From: Mycolicibacterium arabiense
GTDB lineage: Bacteria > Actinomycetota > Actinomycetes > Mycobacteriales > Mycobacteriaceae
DNA length: 64,000 nt
Direction: 5' to 3'
NCBI RefSeq assembly: GCF_010731815.2
Contig: NZ_AP022593.1
Coordinates: 1,550,001 to 1,614,000 of the forward strand
This document shows, one piece after another, positions 19,414 through 28,913 of this stretch; position 1 is the first letter of the stretch, and each line of letters opens with the position of its first letter. Under the pieces are notes generated by a model. The model did not search any database and was not told the origin of the DNA. It worked only from the letters and a program-made list of their open reading frames with translations. A program made the translations under genes and the position numbers.

Positions 19414-20649
19414 ATGGCAGCCATGACCGCCAGCTCCATCGGAACCGCCCGACGGTGGTCGATGCTGGCGATCGGCCTTGCCGCGACGTTGTGCGCCAAC
19501 GTGTTCATCAACGGCGTGGCCTTCCTCATTCCGACGCTGCACCGAGAGCGTGGCCTCGACCTCGCCGAAGCCGGCCTGGTGTCGTCACTGCCGAGCTTCG
19601 GCATGGTCGTCACGCTCATCGCCTGGGGCTGGGTCGTGGATCGCCTCGGTGAACGTTTCGTCCTCGCCGTCGGGTCGGCACTCACGGCGGCCGCCGCATT
19701 CGCCGCGGCCTCGACGAGTTCCCTGTTCGCCGTCGGCGCCTTCCTGTTCCTGGGCGGCATGGCAGCAGCCGGCAGCAACGCGGCGAGCGGACGCCTCGTC
19801 GTCGGGTGGTTCCCGCCGCACCAGCGGGGTCTGGTGATGGGGATCAGGCAGACCGCTCAGCCGCTCGGCGTCGGAGTGGGCGCCTTGGTGATGCCCCAGC
19901 TGGCCGAATCTCGCGGAATCGCAGCCGCTCTGCTGTTTCCCGCCATCGCGTGCGTCGTGGCCGCCGCCGTCAGCGCCGTCGGCGTCATCGACCCGCCGCG
20001 GCCACCGCGCGCTGAGGCGCCGACCGGGGATCTGGTCAATCCGTACCGCGGATCGTCGACGCTCTGGCGGATTCATGCCGCCTCGGTGCTGCTCGTCATA
20101 CCCCAGGGCGTGCTCTGGACGTTCACATTGGTCTGGCTGATGACCGACCGCAACTGGTCGGCCGCATCGGCGGGCGCGATGGTCACCGCGGCCCAAGTGC
20201 TCGGTGCCGCAGGCAGGATCGCCGCGGGCCGCTGGTCGGACAAGGTGGGTTCACGCCTGCATCCGGTGCGCACCATCGCGATCGGCGCCGCGATCGCCAT
20301 GGGACTGCTGGCGCTGACCGATTCACTGGGTTCGCCGGTGTCGATTGCCGTCATGGTGGTCGCGTCGGTGATCACGGTGTCCGACAACGGGTTGGCGTTC
20401 ACCGCGATAGCCGAGATCGCGGGGCCGTTCTGGAGCGGTCGCGCACTCGGCACCCAGAACACCAGTCAACTGTTCGCCACGGCGGTGGCGCCGCCGGCGT
20501 TCGGCGCGCTGATCGCCGCGGCCGGCTTCCCGGTGGCCTTCGCGTTGTGCGCGGTGTTCCCGCTGCTGGCCGTCCCCCTCGTCCCGGTCGGCCGGGATCC
20601 GCTACGCGCGCTCGATGCTGCCCGGCCGCCGACGGGCCCGCCCACCTAG
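19414..20649 (+). CDS. MFS transporter
   Basis: A 411-residue inner-membrane protein with about twelve hydrophobic helices in two bundles and a cytoplasmic loop near residue 200 (PPRPPRAEAPTGD). The intracellular loop 2-3 signature GWVVDRLGERFV (about residue 70) is typical of the major facilitator superfamily. Its position matches Rv2994. The substrate is unknown. ATG 19414 and ATG 19423 are both possible starts; neither has a clear ribosome site. It may be controlled through the tandem palindromes just upstream. Its 3' end overlaps the convergent membrane-protein gene by 48 bases. Confidence 0.88.
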   Translation: MAAMTASSIGTARRWSMLAIGLAATLCANVFINGVAFLIPTLHRERGLDLAEAGLVSSLPSFGMVVTLIAWGWVVDRLGERFVLAVGSALTAAAAFAAASTSSLFAVGAFLFLGGMAAAGSNAASGRLVVGWFPPHQRGLVMGIRQTAQPLGVGVGALVMPQLAESRGIAAALLFPAIACVVAAAVSAVGVIDPPRPPRAEAPTGDLVNPYRGSSTLWRIHAASVLLVIPQGVLWTFTLVWLMTDRNWSAASAGAMVTAAQVLGAAGRIAAGRWSDKVGSRLHPVRTIAIGAAIAMGLLALTDSLGSPVSIAVMVVASVITVSDNGLAFTAIAEIAGPFWSGRALGTQNTSQLFATAVAPPAFGALIAAAGFPVAFALCAVFPLLAVPLVPVGRDPLRALDAARPPTGPPT

Positions 20650-21225
20650 CGGAAGCAATGCGGCCGCCAGAAAGCACAGCGCCCCCACGAAGGTGCCCGC
20701 GTTCGCAAGCGCCTCGTCGGCCGTGACGCCGGATGCGCGGACGAACGCTCCGAGCGCGCTCAACCCGAACGCCACGCAGCCCACCATGTTGATCCACGTC
20801 GACTGCCAGTCAGGCGATCTCGGCCGCCAGACGCCTACCCCGGCATTGAGCGCGGCGACCCCGAGGATCCCGCTGACGAGGAATGCCACGGAGCCGGTCG
20901 CATCGGGTGCCCACACCAATCCGCGTTCGGCGATCACGCGGTGCGCCCAGACCGAGGCGCCGGTGCTGACGTTGAACAGCACGGTGCCGACGAATTGCGT
21001 TGCGGCAGATTGCCATTGCAAACTCCCCTCGGGGCCCGACCGCACCAGCTGAACCCACGCGGCGCTGGTGAAGAACCAGGACCCCACGAAGCACAGCACG
21101 TTGGCCGTCGACTCCCCCGCGGCGGCGGCGAAGCCGGGTGCGGTGGCCAGGGCGAAGAACGTCGAACCGACCGCGAACAGCCAGCACTGGTGGGTCAGCG
21201 TGACCGCTGCGCGCAGCCGGGTCAC
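20602..21225 (-). CDS. Multi-pass membrane protein, possibly YrhK-like
   Basis: A 207-residue protein with about six hydrophobic segments. Two copies of a motif of the type HxxxFxxGSxxF(A/T) occur: HQCWLFAVGSTFFAL near residue 11 and LCFVGSWFFTSAAWVQL near residue 42. This resembles the YrhK domain, but I hold that lightly. The GTG start at 21225 overlaps the MarR-family stop as GTGA, so it is coupled to the regulator. Function unknown; a stress- or drug-related membrane role would fit the MarR context. Confidence 0.7.
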   Translation of the reverse strand: MTRLRAAVTLTHQCWLFAVGSTFFALATAPGFAAAAGESTANVLCFVGSWFFTSAAWVQLVRSGPEGSLQWQSAATQFVGTVLFNVSTGASVWAHRVIAERGLVWAPDATGSVAFLVSGILGVAALNAGVGVWRPRSPDWQSTWINMVGCVAFGLSALGAFVRASGVTADEALANAGTFVGALCFLAAALLPLGGRARRRPGSIERA

Positions 21226-21674
21226 GACGCCTCGAGGTTCTCCGCGCACCGGGCCAGGGATTCGCGCAACTGATTTCGCGCGTGCTCGCTCAACCCGTTC
21301 AGCATCGACTCCTCGACCGAGAGGACGGCATCGTGACTGGCGGACAGGCGCTTGCGTCCGGCGTCCGTGAGCGCCAACGCGGTGGTGCGGCCGTGGGCCT
21401 GCGTCGTCGCGTTGCGGATCAGGCCTGCGGTGCGCAAGCCGGCGAGCAGGTCCTGCAGCGACTGCCGGGTGACGAAGCAGAGCCTCGCCAGCTCGGCAGC
21501 GGAGGCGTCGGGGTGGTCGGCCAGTGCGCGCAGCGCCACGTACTGCGCCATGGACAGGCCGGTCGGACGCAGCGCGGCGTCGCATTGCCGCCGCAGCGAC
21601 TGCTGGACCCGCTTGGTCAGATAACCCGCGCCCGCCTCGACGTCCGGCTTGACCTTCGGCTTCGACTCCGACAT
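21222..21674 (-). CDS. MarR-family transcriptional regulator
   Basis: A 150-residue winged-helix regulator. The helix-turn-helix lies at about residues 58-85 (ASAAELARLCFVTRQSLQDLL), followed by the wing with RTTALALTDAGRKRL. MarR dimers usually repress a divergent gene and their own gene and are released by aromatic or oxidised ligands. Here the divergent gene encodes a small monooxygenase and the same-strand partner a membrane protein. The 60-base divergent region holds an inverted repeat (21683-21715) that is a likely operator. Confidence 0.92.
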   Translation of the reverse strand: MSESKPKVKPDVEAGAGYLTKRVQQSLRRQCDAALRPTGLSMAQYVALRALADHPDASAAELARLCFVTRQSLQDLLAGLRTAGLIRNATTQAHGRTTALALTDAGRKRLSASHDAVLSVEESMLNGLSEHARNQLRESLARCAENLEAS

Positions 21675-21682
21675 GACAGGAA

Positions 21683-21715
21683 CCTTACATCGGGTCTACA
21701 GTCGTCGCTGTAAGG
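21683..21715. promoter_or_regulatory. Candidate MarR operator
   Basis: CCTTACA (21683-21689) and TGTAAGG (21709-21715) are inverted copies 19 bases apart in the divergent promoter region. The flanking bases are also nearly symmetrical (CAGGAA before, AACCTG after). Confidence 0.5.
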
Positions 21716-21734
21716 AACCTGACAAAGGAGAACG

Positions 21735-22067
21735 ATGACGACCATCACGACCCAATCCAGCCACGCGACCCTGATCAACGTCTTCACCGTGGCGCCGGAC
21801 CGCGCCCACGCACTCGCCCAGCTGCTGACCGAGGCCACCGAGGAGGTCATGGCTCACGTGCCGGGCTTCGTCTCGGCGAACATCCACGTCAGCACCGACG
21901 GCACCCGCGTCGTCAACTACGCCCAGTGGGCCAGCGCGGAGGCCTTCACGGCCATGCAGGCCGATCCGACGGCGCAGGTGCACATGCGAGCGGCCGCCGA
22001 ACTGGCCGACGGATTCGACCCGCACTTGTACACCGTCGAATCGGTGCACGAACGAGACGCGGTCTGA
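21735..22067 (+). CDS. Antibiotic-biosynthesis-monooxygenase-fold protein
   Basis: A 110-residue single-domain ferredoxin-like alpha/beta protein of the ABM family, with VPGFVSANIHVSTDGTRVVNYAQWASAEAF at about residues 42-71 carrying the conserved N-Y-A-Q-W core. Members are cofactor-free quinone-forming monooxygenases or haem/ligand-binding proteins. AAAGGAG lies eight bases before the ATG. Divergent to the MarR gene and most likely its regulated target. The substrate is unknown; detoxification of an aromatic or quinone compound is an inference. Confidence 0.85.
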   Translation: MTTITTQSSHATLINVFTVAPDRAHALAQLLTEATEEVMAHVPGFVSANIHVSTDGTRVVNYAQWASAEAFTAMQADPTAQVHMRAAAELADGFDPHLYTVESVHERDAV

Positions 22068-22077
22068 AGCGTCGGGG

Positions 22078-23100
22078 CTAGAGCAGCGACACGATCCGGT
22101 CGCCGACCGCCGACGTCGACTGGGCCTCCGTGCCGCGGGTCGCGAGATGCTGCTCGACGGCGGCGTCGACGCGCGCTGCGGCGGCGTCCTCACCGACGTG
22201 CGAGAGCAGCAGCGCCACCGACATGATGGCCGCCGTGGGATCGGCGATCCCCTGGCCCGCGATGTCGGGCGCGCTGCCGTGCACCGGCTCGAACATCGAC
22301 GGGTTCGTGCCCGTCGCGTCGATGTTGCCGCTGGCGGCCAGCCCGATCCCGCCGGACACGGCCGCGGCGAGGTCGGTGATGATGTCGCCGAACAGGTTGT
22401 CGGTCACGATCACGTCGAACCGGCCCGGGTCGGTCACCATGTGGATGGTTGCGGCATCGATGTGCTGGTAGGCCACCTCGACGTCGGGGAATACGGTGCC
22501 CACCTGGTCGACGATGCGGGCCCACAGCCTGCCTGCGAACGACAGGACGTTGGTCTTGTGCACCAGCGTGAGGTGCTTGCGCCGCTTGGTCGCCCTGGCG
22601 AACGCGTCGCGCACGACCCGCTCGACGCCGAATGCGGTGTTCAGGCTGACCTCGGTGGCCACCTCGTGCGGGGTCCCCGCGCGGATGGCGCCACCGGTGC
22701 CGGTGTACGGACCCTCGGTGCCCTCGCGGACCACGACGAAGTCGATGGGCGGGTTGCCCGCCAGCGGGCTGTCCACCCCGGGAAGCAGCCGGGAGGGGCG
22801 CAGGTTCACGTGGTGGTCGAGTTGGAAACGCAGCGTCAGCAGCAGGCCGCGTTCGAGTACGCCGCTGGGCACCGAGGGATCGCCGATGGCGCCCAACAGG
22901 ATTGCGTCGTGACCCCGCAACTCGTCGACCATGCCGTCGGGCAGCGTCTCGCCGGTGGCGTGATAGCGGCGCGCACCGAGGTCGTACTCGGTGCGTTCGG
23001 TCCCGGGCAGGACCACGTCGAGCACCTTGAGCGCCTCGGCGATCACCTCGGGTCCGATGCCGTCACCGGCGATCACGGCGAGCTTCAACGGAGAACTCAC
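22078..23100 (-). CDS. leuB: 3-isopropylmalate dehydrogenase
   Basis: NAD-dependent oxidative decarboxylation of 3-isopropylmalate, the third dedicated leucine step. The 340-residue beta-decarboxylating dehydrogenase begins [21 protein letters not shown]. It has LRPSRLLPG near residue 103, and [12 protein letters not shown] near residue 235, whose aspartates bind Mg and substrate. The GTG at 23100 overlaps the serA stop as GTGA, so the two are translated together. Its product pathway connects to leuCD at 13.8-15.9 kb. Confidence 0.96.
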   Translation of the reverse strand: MSSPLKLAVIAGDGIGPEVIAEALKVLDVVLPGTERTEYDLGARRYHATGETLPDGMVDELRGHDAILLGAIGDPSVPSGVLERGLLLTLRFQLDHHVNLRPSRLLPGVDSPLAGNPPIDFVVVREGTEGPYTGTGGAIRAGTPHEVATEVSLNTAFGVERVVRDAFARATKRRKHLTLVHKTNVLSFAGRLWARIVDQVGTVFPDVEVAYQHIDAATIHMVTDPGRFDVIVTDNLFGDIITDLAAAVSGGIGLAASGNIDATGTNPSMFEPVHGSAPDIAGQGIADPTAAIMSVALLLSHVGEDAAAARVDAAVEQHLATRGTEAQSTSAVGDRIVSLL

Positions 23101-24683
23101 GACAGGTCCACCAGTTCCAGCGTGGCGGCGTCGACCTCGGCGCCGATGGTCGAGAGCACGTCGGCGTCCACCCGCCGGTCGAGGCGCAGCATGATCGTCG
23201 CGCCGTCGCCGTCGGCGTCCTGGCTCAGCTGCGCGGCGAGGATGTTGACCCCAGCCCCGCCCAGCAGCGTGCCGATCTTGCCCAGTGCCCCTGGCTGATC
23301 GCTGTAGTTGATGATCAGGTTGACGCCCTCGGCGCGCAGGTCGAAGTTGCGTGCATTGATCTGCACGATCTTCTCGACCTGCTGCGGTCCGGACAGCGTG
23401 CCAGCGACGTTGACCGACGACCCGTCGGCGGCCACTCCACGGACGTCGACGACGCTGCGGTGGTTCGGGCTCTCCGACTCGGTGTCGATGGTCGCCTGGA
23501 CGCCGCGCTCGGCGGCCAGCGCGGGTGCGTTGACGAACGTGACCTGGTCCTCGATGACGGCGGAGAACAGCCCGCGCAGCGCCGACAGGCGCAGCACCTC
23601 GACCTCTTCGGAGGCCAGTTCGCCGCGCACCTGCACGCACAGGCTGGTGGGCAGTTCGGCCGACAGCGCGCCGACCAGCAGGCCCAGCTTGCGGGCGAGG
23701 TCGAGCCACGGCGCGACCTCCTCACCCACGACGCCGCCACCGACGTTCACGGCATCGGGGACGAACTCCCCCGCCAGCGCCAGCCGCACGCTGGCCGCGA
23801 CGTCGGTACCGGCCCGGTCCTGCGCCTCGGCGGTCGACGCACCGAGGTGCGGGGTCACGACGACCTGCGGCAGCTCGAACAACGGGCTGTCGGTGCACGG
23901 CTCGGTGGCGAACACGTCGAGCCCGGCACCGCGGACGTGACCGCTCGTGATGGCGTCGGCGAGCGCCTGCTCGTCGATCAGCCCACCCCGCGCTGCGTTG
24001 ACGATGATGACGCCGGGCTTGGTCTTGGCGAGCGTCTCCTTGCCGAGCAGTCCCGCCGTCTCCTTGGTCTTCGGCAGGTGCACGGAGATGAAGTCGGCGC
24101 GGGCGAGCAGCTCGTCGAGCGTCAGCAGTTCGATGCCGAGTTGGGCGGCGCGGGCCTGCGACACGTAGGGGTCGTAGGCGGTGATGTGTGCGCCGAAGGC
24201 GGCGAGCCGCTGCGCGACGAGCTGGCCGATCCGGCCGAGTCCGACGACGCCCACGGTCTTGCCGAAGATCTCGGTGCCCGAGAACGACGAGCGCTTCCAG
24301 GTGTGCTCGCGCAGCGTTGCGTCGGCGGCCGGAATCTGCCGGGCGGTCGCCAGCAGCAGGGCCAGCGCGTGCTCGGCGGCGCTGTGGATGTTGGACGTCG
24401 GCGCGTTGACGACCAGGACGCCACGGGCGGTTGCCGCGTCGACGTCGACGTTGTCGAGGCCGACGCCGGCCCGCGCGACGATCTTCAGCTTGGGCGCCGC
24501 GGCCAGCACCTCGGCGTCGACGGTGGTGGCCGAGCGCACCAGTAGCGCATCGGCGTCGGGCACGGCGGCCAGCAGCTTCGGCCGGTCCGGCCCGTCGACC
24601 CAGCGCACCTCTACCTGGTCACCCAGTGCGTCGACGGTTGAAGAGGCCAGTTTGTCGGCGATCAGTACCACGGGAAGACTCAC
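23097..24683 (-). CDS. serA: D-3-phosphoglycerate dehydrogenase
   Basis: First step of serine synthesis. At 528 residues it is the long type with substrate- and NAD-binding domains ([13 protein letters not shown] at about residue 150; catalytic His in [11 protein letters not shown] near residue 280). An intervening allosteric substrate-binding domain (about 320-450) and a C-terminal ACT domain that senses serine ([18 protein letters not shown]) follow. The length equals that of M. tuberculosis SerA1. The GTG at 24683 lacks a ribosome site; TACTCT ends six bases before it. leuB overlaps downstream. Confidence 0.97.
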   Translation of the reverse strand: MSLPVVLIADKLASSTVDALGDQVEVRWVDGPDRPKLLAAVPDADALLVRSATTVDAEVLAAAPKLKIVARAGVGLDNVDVDAATARGVLVVNAPTSNIHSAAEHALALLLATARQIPAADATLREHTWKRSSFSGTEIFGKTVGVVGLGRIGQLVAQRLAAFGAHITAYDPYVSQARAAQLGIELLTLDELLARADFISVHLPKTKETAGLLGKETLAKTKPGVIIVNAARGGLIDEQALADAITSGHVRGAGLDVFATEPCTDSPLFELPQVVVTPHLGASTAEAQDRAGTDVAASVRLALAGEFVPDAVNVGGGVVGEEVAPWLDLARKLGLLVGALSAELPTSLCVQVRGELASEEVEVLRLSALRGLFSAVIEDQVTFVNAPALAAERGVQATIDTESESPNHRSVVDVRGVAADGSSVNVAGTLSGPQQVEKIVQINARNFDLRAEGVNLIINYSDQPGALGKIGTLLGGAGVNILAAQLSQDADGDGATIMLRLDRRVDADVLSTIGAEVDAATLELVDLS

Positions 24684-24689
24684 GCGGTA

Positions 24690-24695
24690 AGAGTA
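24690..24695 (-). promoter_or_regulatory. Putative -10 element for leaderless serA-leuB transcript
   Basis: TACTCT on the minus strand (24695 to 24690) followed by six bases and the GTG at 24683. Confidence 0.4.
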
Positions 24696-24698
24696 ATG

Positions 24699-24713
24699 GG
24701 CTGTAATACAGCC
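24699..24713. promoter_or_regulatory. 15-bp palindrome between serA and the divergent oxidoreductase
   Basis: GGCTGTA-A-TACAGCC is a perfect inverted repeat around one central base. It lies immediately before the ATG at 24714 and just upstream of the serA promoter, so a bound protein could control both genes. Confidence 0.5.
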
Positions 24714-26144
24714 ATGGACGTCACCGTCGTCGGCAGCGGCCCCAATGGGTTGAGCGCAGCCGTCACCCTGGCTCGCGCGGGCCTGTCGGTCCGGGTGATC
24801 GAGGCCCAAACCACCCCGGGCGGCGGTGCGCGGACCCTTCCCGACCCCGAGTACCCCGGCGTGCTGCACGACGTTTGCTCGGCCGTTCACCCACTGGGGG
24901 TGGCGTCGCCGTTCTTCGCCGAGTTCGACCTGGCCGCCCGCGGCGTCGAGCTGGTGGCGCCCGACATCTCGTACGCCAACCCGCTGCCGGGCCGTTCCGC
25001 TGCCGTGGCGTACCGCTCGTTGGAGCGGACCTGCTCGGAACTCGACGACGGCGCGTCCTGGCGCAGATTGTTCGGCCCGCTGGCCGACCACGTGGACGGC
25101 GTGCTCGGGTTCTTCCTCGGCGACAAGCGCTCGCTACCACCGGATCTGGTCACCACCGTGCGCACCGGGCTGCGGGTGCTGGCCATGGGCAGCCCGGCGT
25201 GGGGCCTGCTGCGCGGGGACGACGCCCGCGCGCTGTTCACCGGCGTTGGCGTGCATGCCATCTCGCGGATGCCGTCGCCCGTCAATAGCGGCGCCGGGCT
25301 CATGCTCGGCACGGTTGCCCATACCGCGGGCTGGCCGGTGCCGGTGGGCGGGACGCAAACCATCGCCGACGCGCTGATCGCCGATCTGCGAGCCCACGGT
25401 GGCGAGCTGGTGCTCGGCGAGCCCGTCACCACGCCGCCCGAGGGCGTGGTGGTGTGGGACACCGCGCCGACCGCGCTGCTCGACGTTTACCGCACCGCAG
25501 TACCGGCGCGGTACGCAAAGGCGTTGCGGCGCTACCGGTTCGGACCCGGTGTGTGCAAGATCGACTTCGTGCTGTCCGGCGACATTCCCTGGAGCGATCC
25601 GCGCGTCGGCCAGGCGCCGACGGTGCACATGGGCGGCACCCGAGCCCAGATGGCCCTGGCTGAGCGCGAGATCGCCGCGGGGCGCCACGCCGAATGGCCG
25701 ATGACGCTGTCCGCGCAGCCCCACGTCGCCGACCCGTCTCGCATCGACGAGCGCGGTCGCCGCCCCCTGTGGACCTACTCGCACGTGCCCGCGAATTCGA
25801 CGGCCGACCTCACCGAGACCGTCACGGCCATGTTCGAGCGTGCCGCGCCGGGTTTCCGCGACCTCGTCGTCGCTTCGAGGTGCGTGCCTGCCGCGCAGAT
25901 GTCCCGTCACAACGCCAACTACGTCGGCGGCGACATCATCGTCGGCGGGGCGACGCTGTTCGCGGCGATGATCGGCCCAACCCTGCGGCTGGACCCGTGG
26001 ACGACGCCTATTCCACGGGCCTATCTGTGTTCGTCGGCGACTCCGCCGGGTACGGGCGTCCACGGCATGGCGGGCTTCTACGCCGCCCGCTCGGTCCTGC
26101 GCCGCGAGTTCGGCATCACCGAGATGCCCGCGCTGGCGCCGTAG
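24714..26144 (+). CDS. Phytoene-desaturase-like FAD/NAD(P) oxidoreductase (Rv2997-type)
   Basis: A 476-residue flavoprotein. The N-terminal dinucleotide-binding motif [19 protein letters not shown] is at residues 5-23, and [12 protein letters not shown] near residue 455 closes the FAD site. It belongs to the broad CrtI/amine-oxidase superfamily but is distinct from the true CrtI encoded 250 bases downstream. The M. tuberculosis counterpart at this place (Rv2997) exists without a carotenoid cluster, so its role need not be carotenoid-related. ATG 24714 directly follows a palindrome; the mRNA is probably leaderless or has a very short leader. Confidence 0.85.
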   Translation: MDVTVVGSGPNGLSAAVTLARAGLSVRVIEAQTTPGGGARTLPDPEYPGVLHDVCSAVHPLGVASPFFAEFDLAARGVELVAPDISYANPLPGRSAAVAYRSLERTCSELDDGASWRRLFGPLADHVDGVLGFFLGDKRSLPPDLVTTVRTGLRVLAMGSPAWGLLRGDDARALFTGVGVHAISRMPSPVNSGAGLMLGTVAHTAGWPVPVGGTQTIADALIADLRAHGGELVLGEPVTTPPEGVVVWDTAPTALLDVYRTAVPARYAKALRRYRFGPGVCKIDFVLSGDIPWSDPRVGQAPTVHMGGTRAQMALAEREIAAGRHAEWPMTLSAQPHVADPSRIDERGRRPLWTYSHVPANSTADLTETVTAMFERAAPGFRDLVVASRCVPAAQMSRHNANYVGGDIIVGGATLFAAMIGPTLRLDPWTTPIPRAYLCSSATPPGTGVHGMAGFYAARSVLRREFGITEMPALAP

Positions 26145-26301
26145 CAGTTCTTTCCATTCGCTGAATTCACCGACCCGATCGTTTCCCGAACGTCCCTGGC
26201 CGTGATTGGCTGGAGACATCATGGTCGGGGTATTGCGGGGAGCTGATGACGTACCGGTGACGCGTCACGGCTCGCCGATTCGCTGCCGACCGAGCGGGTA
26301 T

Positions 26302-26320
26302 CCCGCCGCGAAACGGCGGG
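26302..26320. other. Small hairpin in the 252-base gap before crtI
   Basis: CCCGCCG and CGGCGGG (7-bp arms, loop CGAAA), without a T tract. The rest of 26145-26396 shows no gene and no promoter that I can support; crtI regulation presumably acts here. Confidence 0.35.
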
Positions 26321-26396
26321 CGACTAGAAACGAGATGCGCTTGAGTACGGGCCACCAGCGGCAGACAGCCCCTACGACGATGCTGCGGACGTCCTG

Positions 26397-27917
26397 ATGC
26401 GCACGGTGGGTGGCGGCAGCGGACGCGTCGTGGTCGTCGGCGCGGGCCTTGCGGGACTGTCCGCCGCGCTGCACCTTGCCGGTCGCGGTCGTGCCGTGTC
26501 GGTCGTGGAACGCGGGAGCCATCCGGGCGGGCGGGTGGGCCGGGCGGACATCGGCGGGTACCTCCTCGACACCGGACCGACGGTGCTGACGATGCCCGAC
26601 GTCATCGACGAGACGTTCGCCGCGGTCGGCGAGTCCATGGCAGCGCGTTTGACGCTGCACCGCGTCGACCCCGCGTACCGGGCTTCGTTCGCCGACGGGT
26701 CGACGCTCAACGTGTACGCCGACGCCGATCTGATGGCCGCGGAGATCACCCGCTTCTCCGGTCCCGACGAGGCCCGCGGCTATCTCCGGCTGCGCGAGTG
26801 GTTGACGCGGCTCTACCGCACCGAGTTCGACGGGTTCATCTCCTCGAACTTCGACTCGCCGCTGAACTTGGTCACGCCGCAGCTGGCGCGACTGCTCGCG
26901 ATGGGCGCGTTCCGCAACTGGGACACCATGGTGCGCAAGTTCATCAGCGACGAACGGCTGGTGCGGGTCTTCACCTTCCAGGCGCTCTATGCAGGCGTAC
27001 CGCCGCAGCGGGCGCTGGCCGTCTACGCGGTGATCGCCTACATGGACACCGTCTCGGGGGTCTACTTCCCCGAGGGCGGCATGCGGGCGCTCCCCGACGC
27101 GATGGCGGCCGCAGCCGTCGACGCAGGCGTCGAATTCCATTACGACGCAACCGTATCGGAGCTGGAACGCAGCGGAGACCGCGTCACCGCCGTGCGCACC
27201 GCCGACGGCCGCCGGGTCGAGGCGGGCACCGTGGTGCTCACCACCGAATTGCCCGACACCTACCGGCTCCTCGGCCGGACTCCCCGCAGGCTCCTCAAGG
27301 TGCGTCCTGCACCGTCGGCCGTCGTGGCGCACGTCGGCTGCCGCGCCGTCGAAGGCGCGGCAACCGAATCCGCGGGGCACCACACGATCGTCTTCGGTGA
27401 CGCATGGAAGCAGACGTTCACCGACATCATCGACGACGGCCGCGTGATGGGCGATCCGTCGCTGCTGGTCACCCGCCCCACGGCGAGCGAGCCCGGGCTC
27501 GCACCGGCCGGCCGCGACCTGCTCTACGTCCTCGCCCCGGCACCGAACACCGAGGTCGGAACGATGGATTGGGACCGCACCGGCTCCGAGTACGTCGACC
27601 GCATGCTCGACGTCGTCACCCGCCGGCTGCCAGGTGTGGGGCTGGATGCCGAACTGCTGCACACCATCACGCCCGCGGACTGGGCCAGGCAGGGCATGGC
27701 GGCGGGAACGCCGTTCGCGCTGGCACACACCTTCGCCCAGACCGGCCCATTCCGCCCGGCCAACGTCGTGCGGGGCATCGACAACGTGGTGCTGGCCGGG
27801 TCGTCGACCGTTCCCGGTGTCGGGGTGCCGACGGCCATCATCTCCGGGCGCCTTGCGGCCGACCGGGTCACGGGTGTCGCAGCAGAGGGTAGGCAGATTC
27901 GGACGGTGACGTCGTGA
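26397..27917 (+). CDS. crtI: Phytoene desaturase
   Basis: FAD-dependent membrane-associated enzyme that introduces conjugated double bonds into phytoene, giving lycopene or a related product. The 506-residue protein has the N-terminal Rossmann motif VVVGAGLAGLSAALHLAGRG (residues 11-30). The substrate-domain signature YFPEGGMRALPDAMAAAA is at about residue 224, and the C-terminal bacterial phytoene-dehydrogenase signature NVVLAGSSTVPGVGVPTAIISG at about residue 463. First gene of a tightly packed operon; the stop overlaps the crtB GTG. The start ATG 26397 has no obvious ribosome site, so GTG 26406 is possible. Confidence 0.94.
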   Translation: MRTVGGGSGRVVVVGAGLAGLSAALHLAGRGRAVSVVERGSHPGGRVGRADIGGYLLDTGPTVLTMPDVIDETFAAVGESMAARLTLHRVDPAYRASFADGSTLNVYADADLMAAEITRFSGPDEARGYLRLREWLTRLYRTEFDGFISSNFDSPLNLVTPQLARLLAMGAFRNWDTMVRKFISDERLVRVFTFQALYAGVPPQRALAVYAVIAYMDTVSGVYFPEGGMRALPDAMAAAAVDAGVEFHYDATVSELERSGDRVTAVRTADGRRVEAGTVVLTTELPDTYRLLGRTPRRLLKVRPAPSAVVAHVGCRAVEGAATESAGHHTIVFGDAWKQTFTDIIDDGRVMGDPSLLVTRPTASEPGLAPAGRDLLYVLAPAPNTEVGTMDWDRTGSEYVDRMLDVVTRRLPGVGLDAELLHTITPADWARQGMAAGTPFALAHTFAQTGPFRPANVVRGIDNVVLAGSSTVPGVGVPTAIISGRLAADRVTGVAAEGRQIRTVTS

Positions 27918-28858
27918 TCAGTTCGGAATTGGACGCCGCGGGGGTGCGCGATCCCGAACTACGCGACGCCTACGCCAGGTGCCGTGCGATCAACGCGCAG
28001 TACGGTCGCACGTTCTTCCTCGCGACCAGGCTGCTCGCACCCGAGCAGCGCCCCGCCGTACATGCGCTCTACGGCTTCGCCCGCCATGCCGACGACATCC
28101 TCGACGACTTCAGCGCCGCGAGTGTCGACGAACGCGCGAACCGATTGCAGGGGTTGGCCACCGACCTGTTCAAACGGCTCGTCGACAACGTCGACTCCGG
28201 CGACGACCCCACGCTGACCGCCGTCACGCACACGGCGCGCAAGTATGGCCTCGACTGGCAACTGTTCGACGACTTCCTCGAGTCGATGCGCATGGACCTC
28301 ACGATCACCGACTATCCGGACCGGGCGGCTCTGGGCCGCTACATGTACGGGTCGGCCGAGGTGATCGGGCTGCAGATGCTCCCGGTCCTCGGCACCGTCG
28401 GCACCCGCGAGGAGGCGGCCCCGTACGCCGCCGCGCTGGGCACGGCATTCCAGCTCACCAACTTCCTGCGCGACGTCGACGAGGACCTCGTCCGCGGCCG
28501 CGTGTACCTGCCGGCCGACGAACTCGCGGTGCACGGCGTCGACCGCGAGGTGCTGACGTGGTGCCACGACAACAAGCGCACGGATCAACGCGTCCGCCGG
28601 GCATTGGCCGAGCAGCACGAGGCCGCCCGCCGGGTGTACGACTACGCCGAAGGCGGCATCGCCATGCTCGCGCCGCGGTCCCGGCCGTGCGTCAGCGCCG
28701 CGCTCACGCTGTACTCCGAGATCCTCGATCGCATCGAGGAGATCGACTTCGCGGTGTTCAACGAACGAGCCACCGTCGGCAAGCGGCGGCGCCTCGCGGT
28801 GGCTGCGACGGGGCTGACCCGAGCCTGGCGCGCCCGGCGCGCCGGGCGGGGGTCGTGA
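27914..28858 (+). CDS. crtB: Phytoene synthase
   Basis: Condenses two geranylgeranyl diphosphates to phytoene. The 314-residue all-helical isoprenyl synthase has two aspartate-rich motifs: HADDILDDF near residue 56, and the signature QLTNFLRDVDEDLVRGRVYLP near residue 180, which favours phytoene over squalene synthase. GTG start overlaps crtI as GTGA. No geranylgeranyl diphosphate synthase (crtE) is in the window, so the substrate must come from elsewhere. Confidence 0.94.
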   Translation: MISSELDAAGVRDPELRDAYARCRAINAQYGRTFFLATRLLAPEQRPAVHALYGFARHADDILDDFSAASVDERANRLQGLATDLFKRLVDNVDSGDDPTLTAVTHTARKYGLDWQLFDDFLESMRMDLTITDYPDRAALGRYMYGSAEVIGLQMLPVLGTVGTREEAAPYAAALGTAFQLTNFLRDVDEDLVRGRVYLPADELAVHGVDREVLTWCHDNKRTDQRVRRALAEQHEAARRVYDYAEGGIAMLAPRSRPCVSAALTLYSEILDRIEEIDFAVFNERATVGKRRRLAVAATGLTRAWRARRAGRGS

Positions 28859-28913
28859 CGGTGCACCACACTGTGGCAGCGTGAAGGGGCGCGGCAACCC
28901 AAGGAGGACACCC

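Noticed and set aside
20602..20649. 48-base overlap of MFS and membrane-protein genes as evidence of a frameshift
   Set aside because: Both reading frames are full length with plausible C-termini; a convergent tail overlap is simpler.
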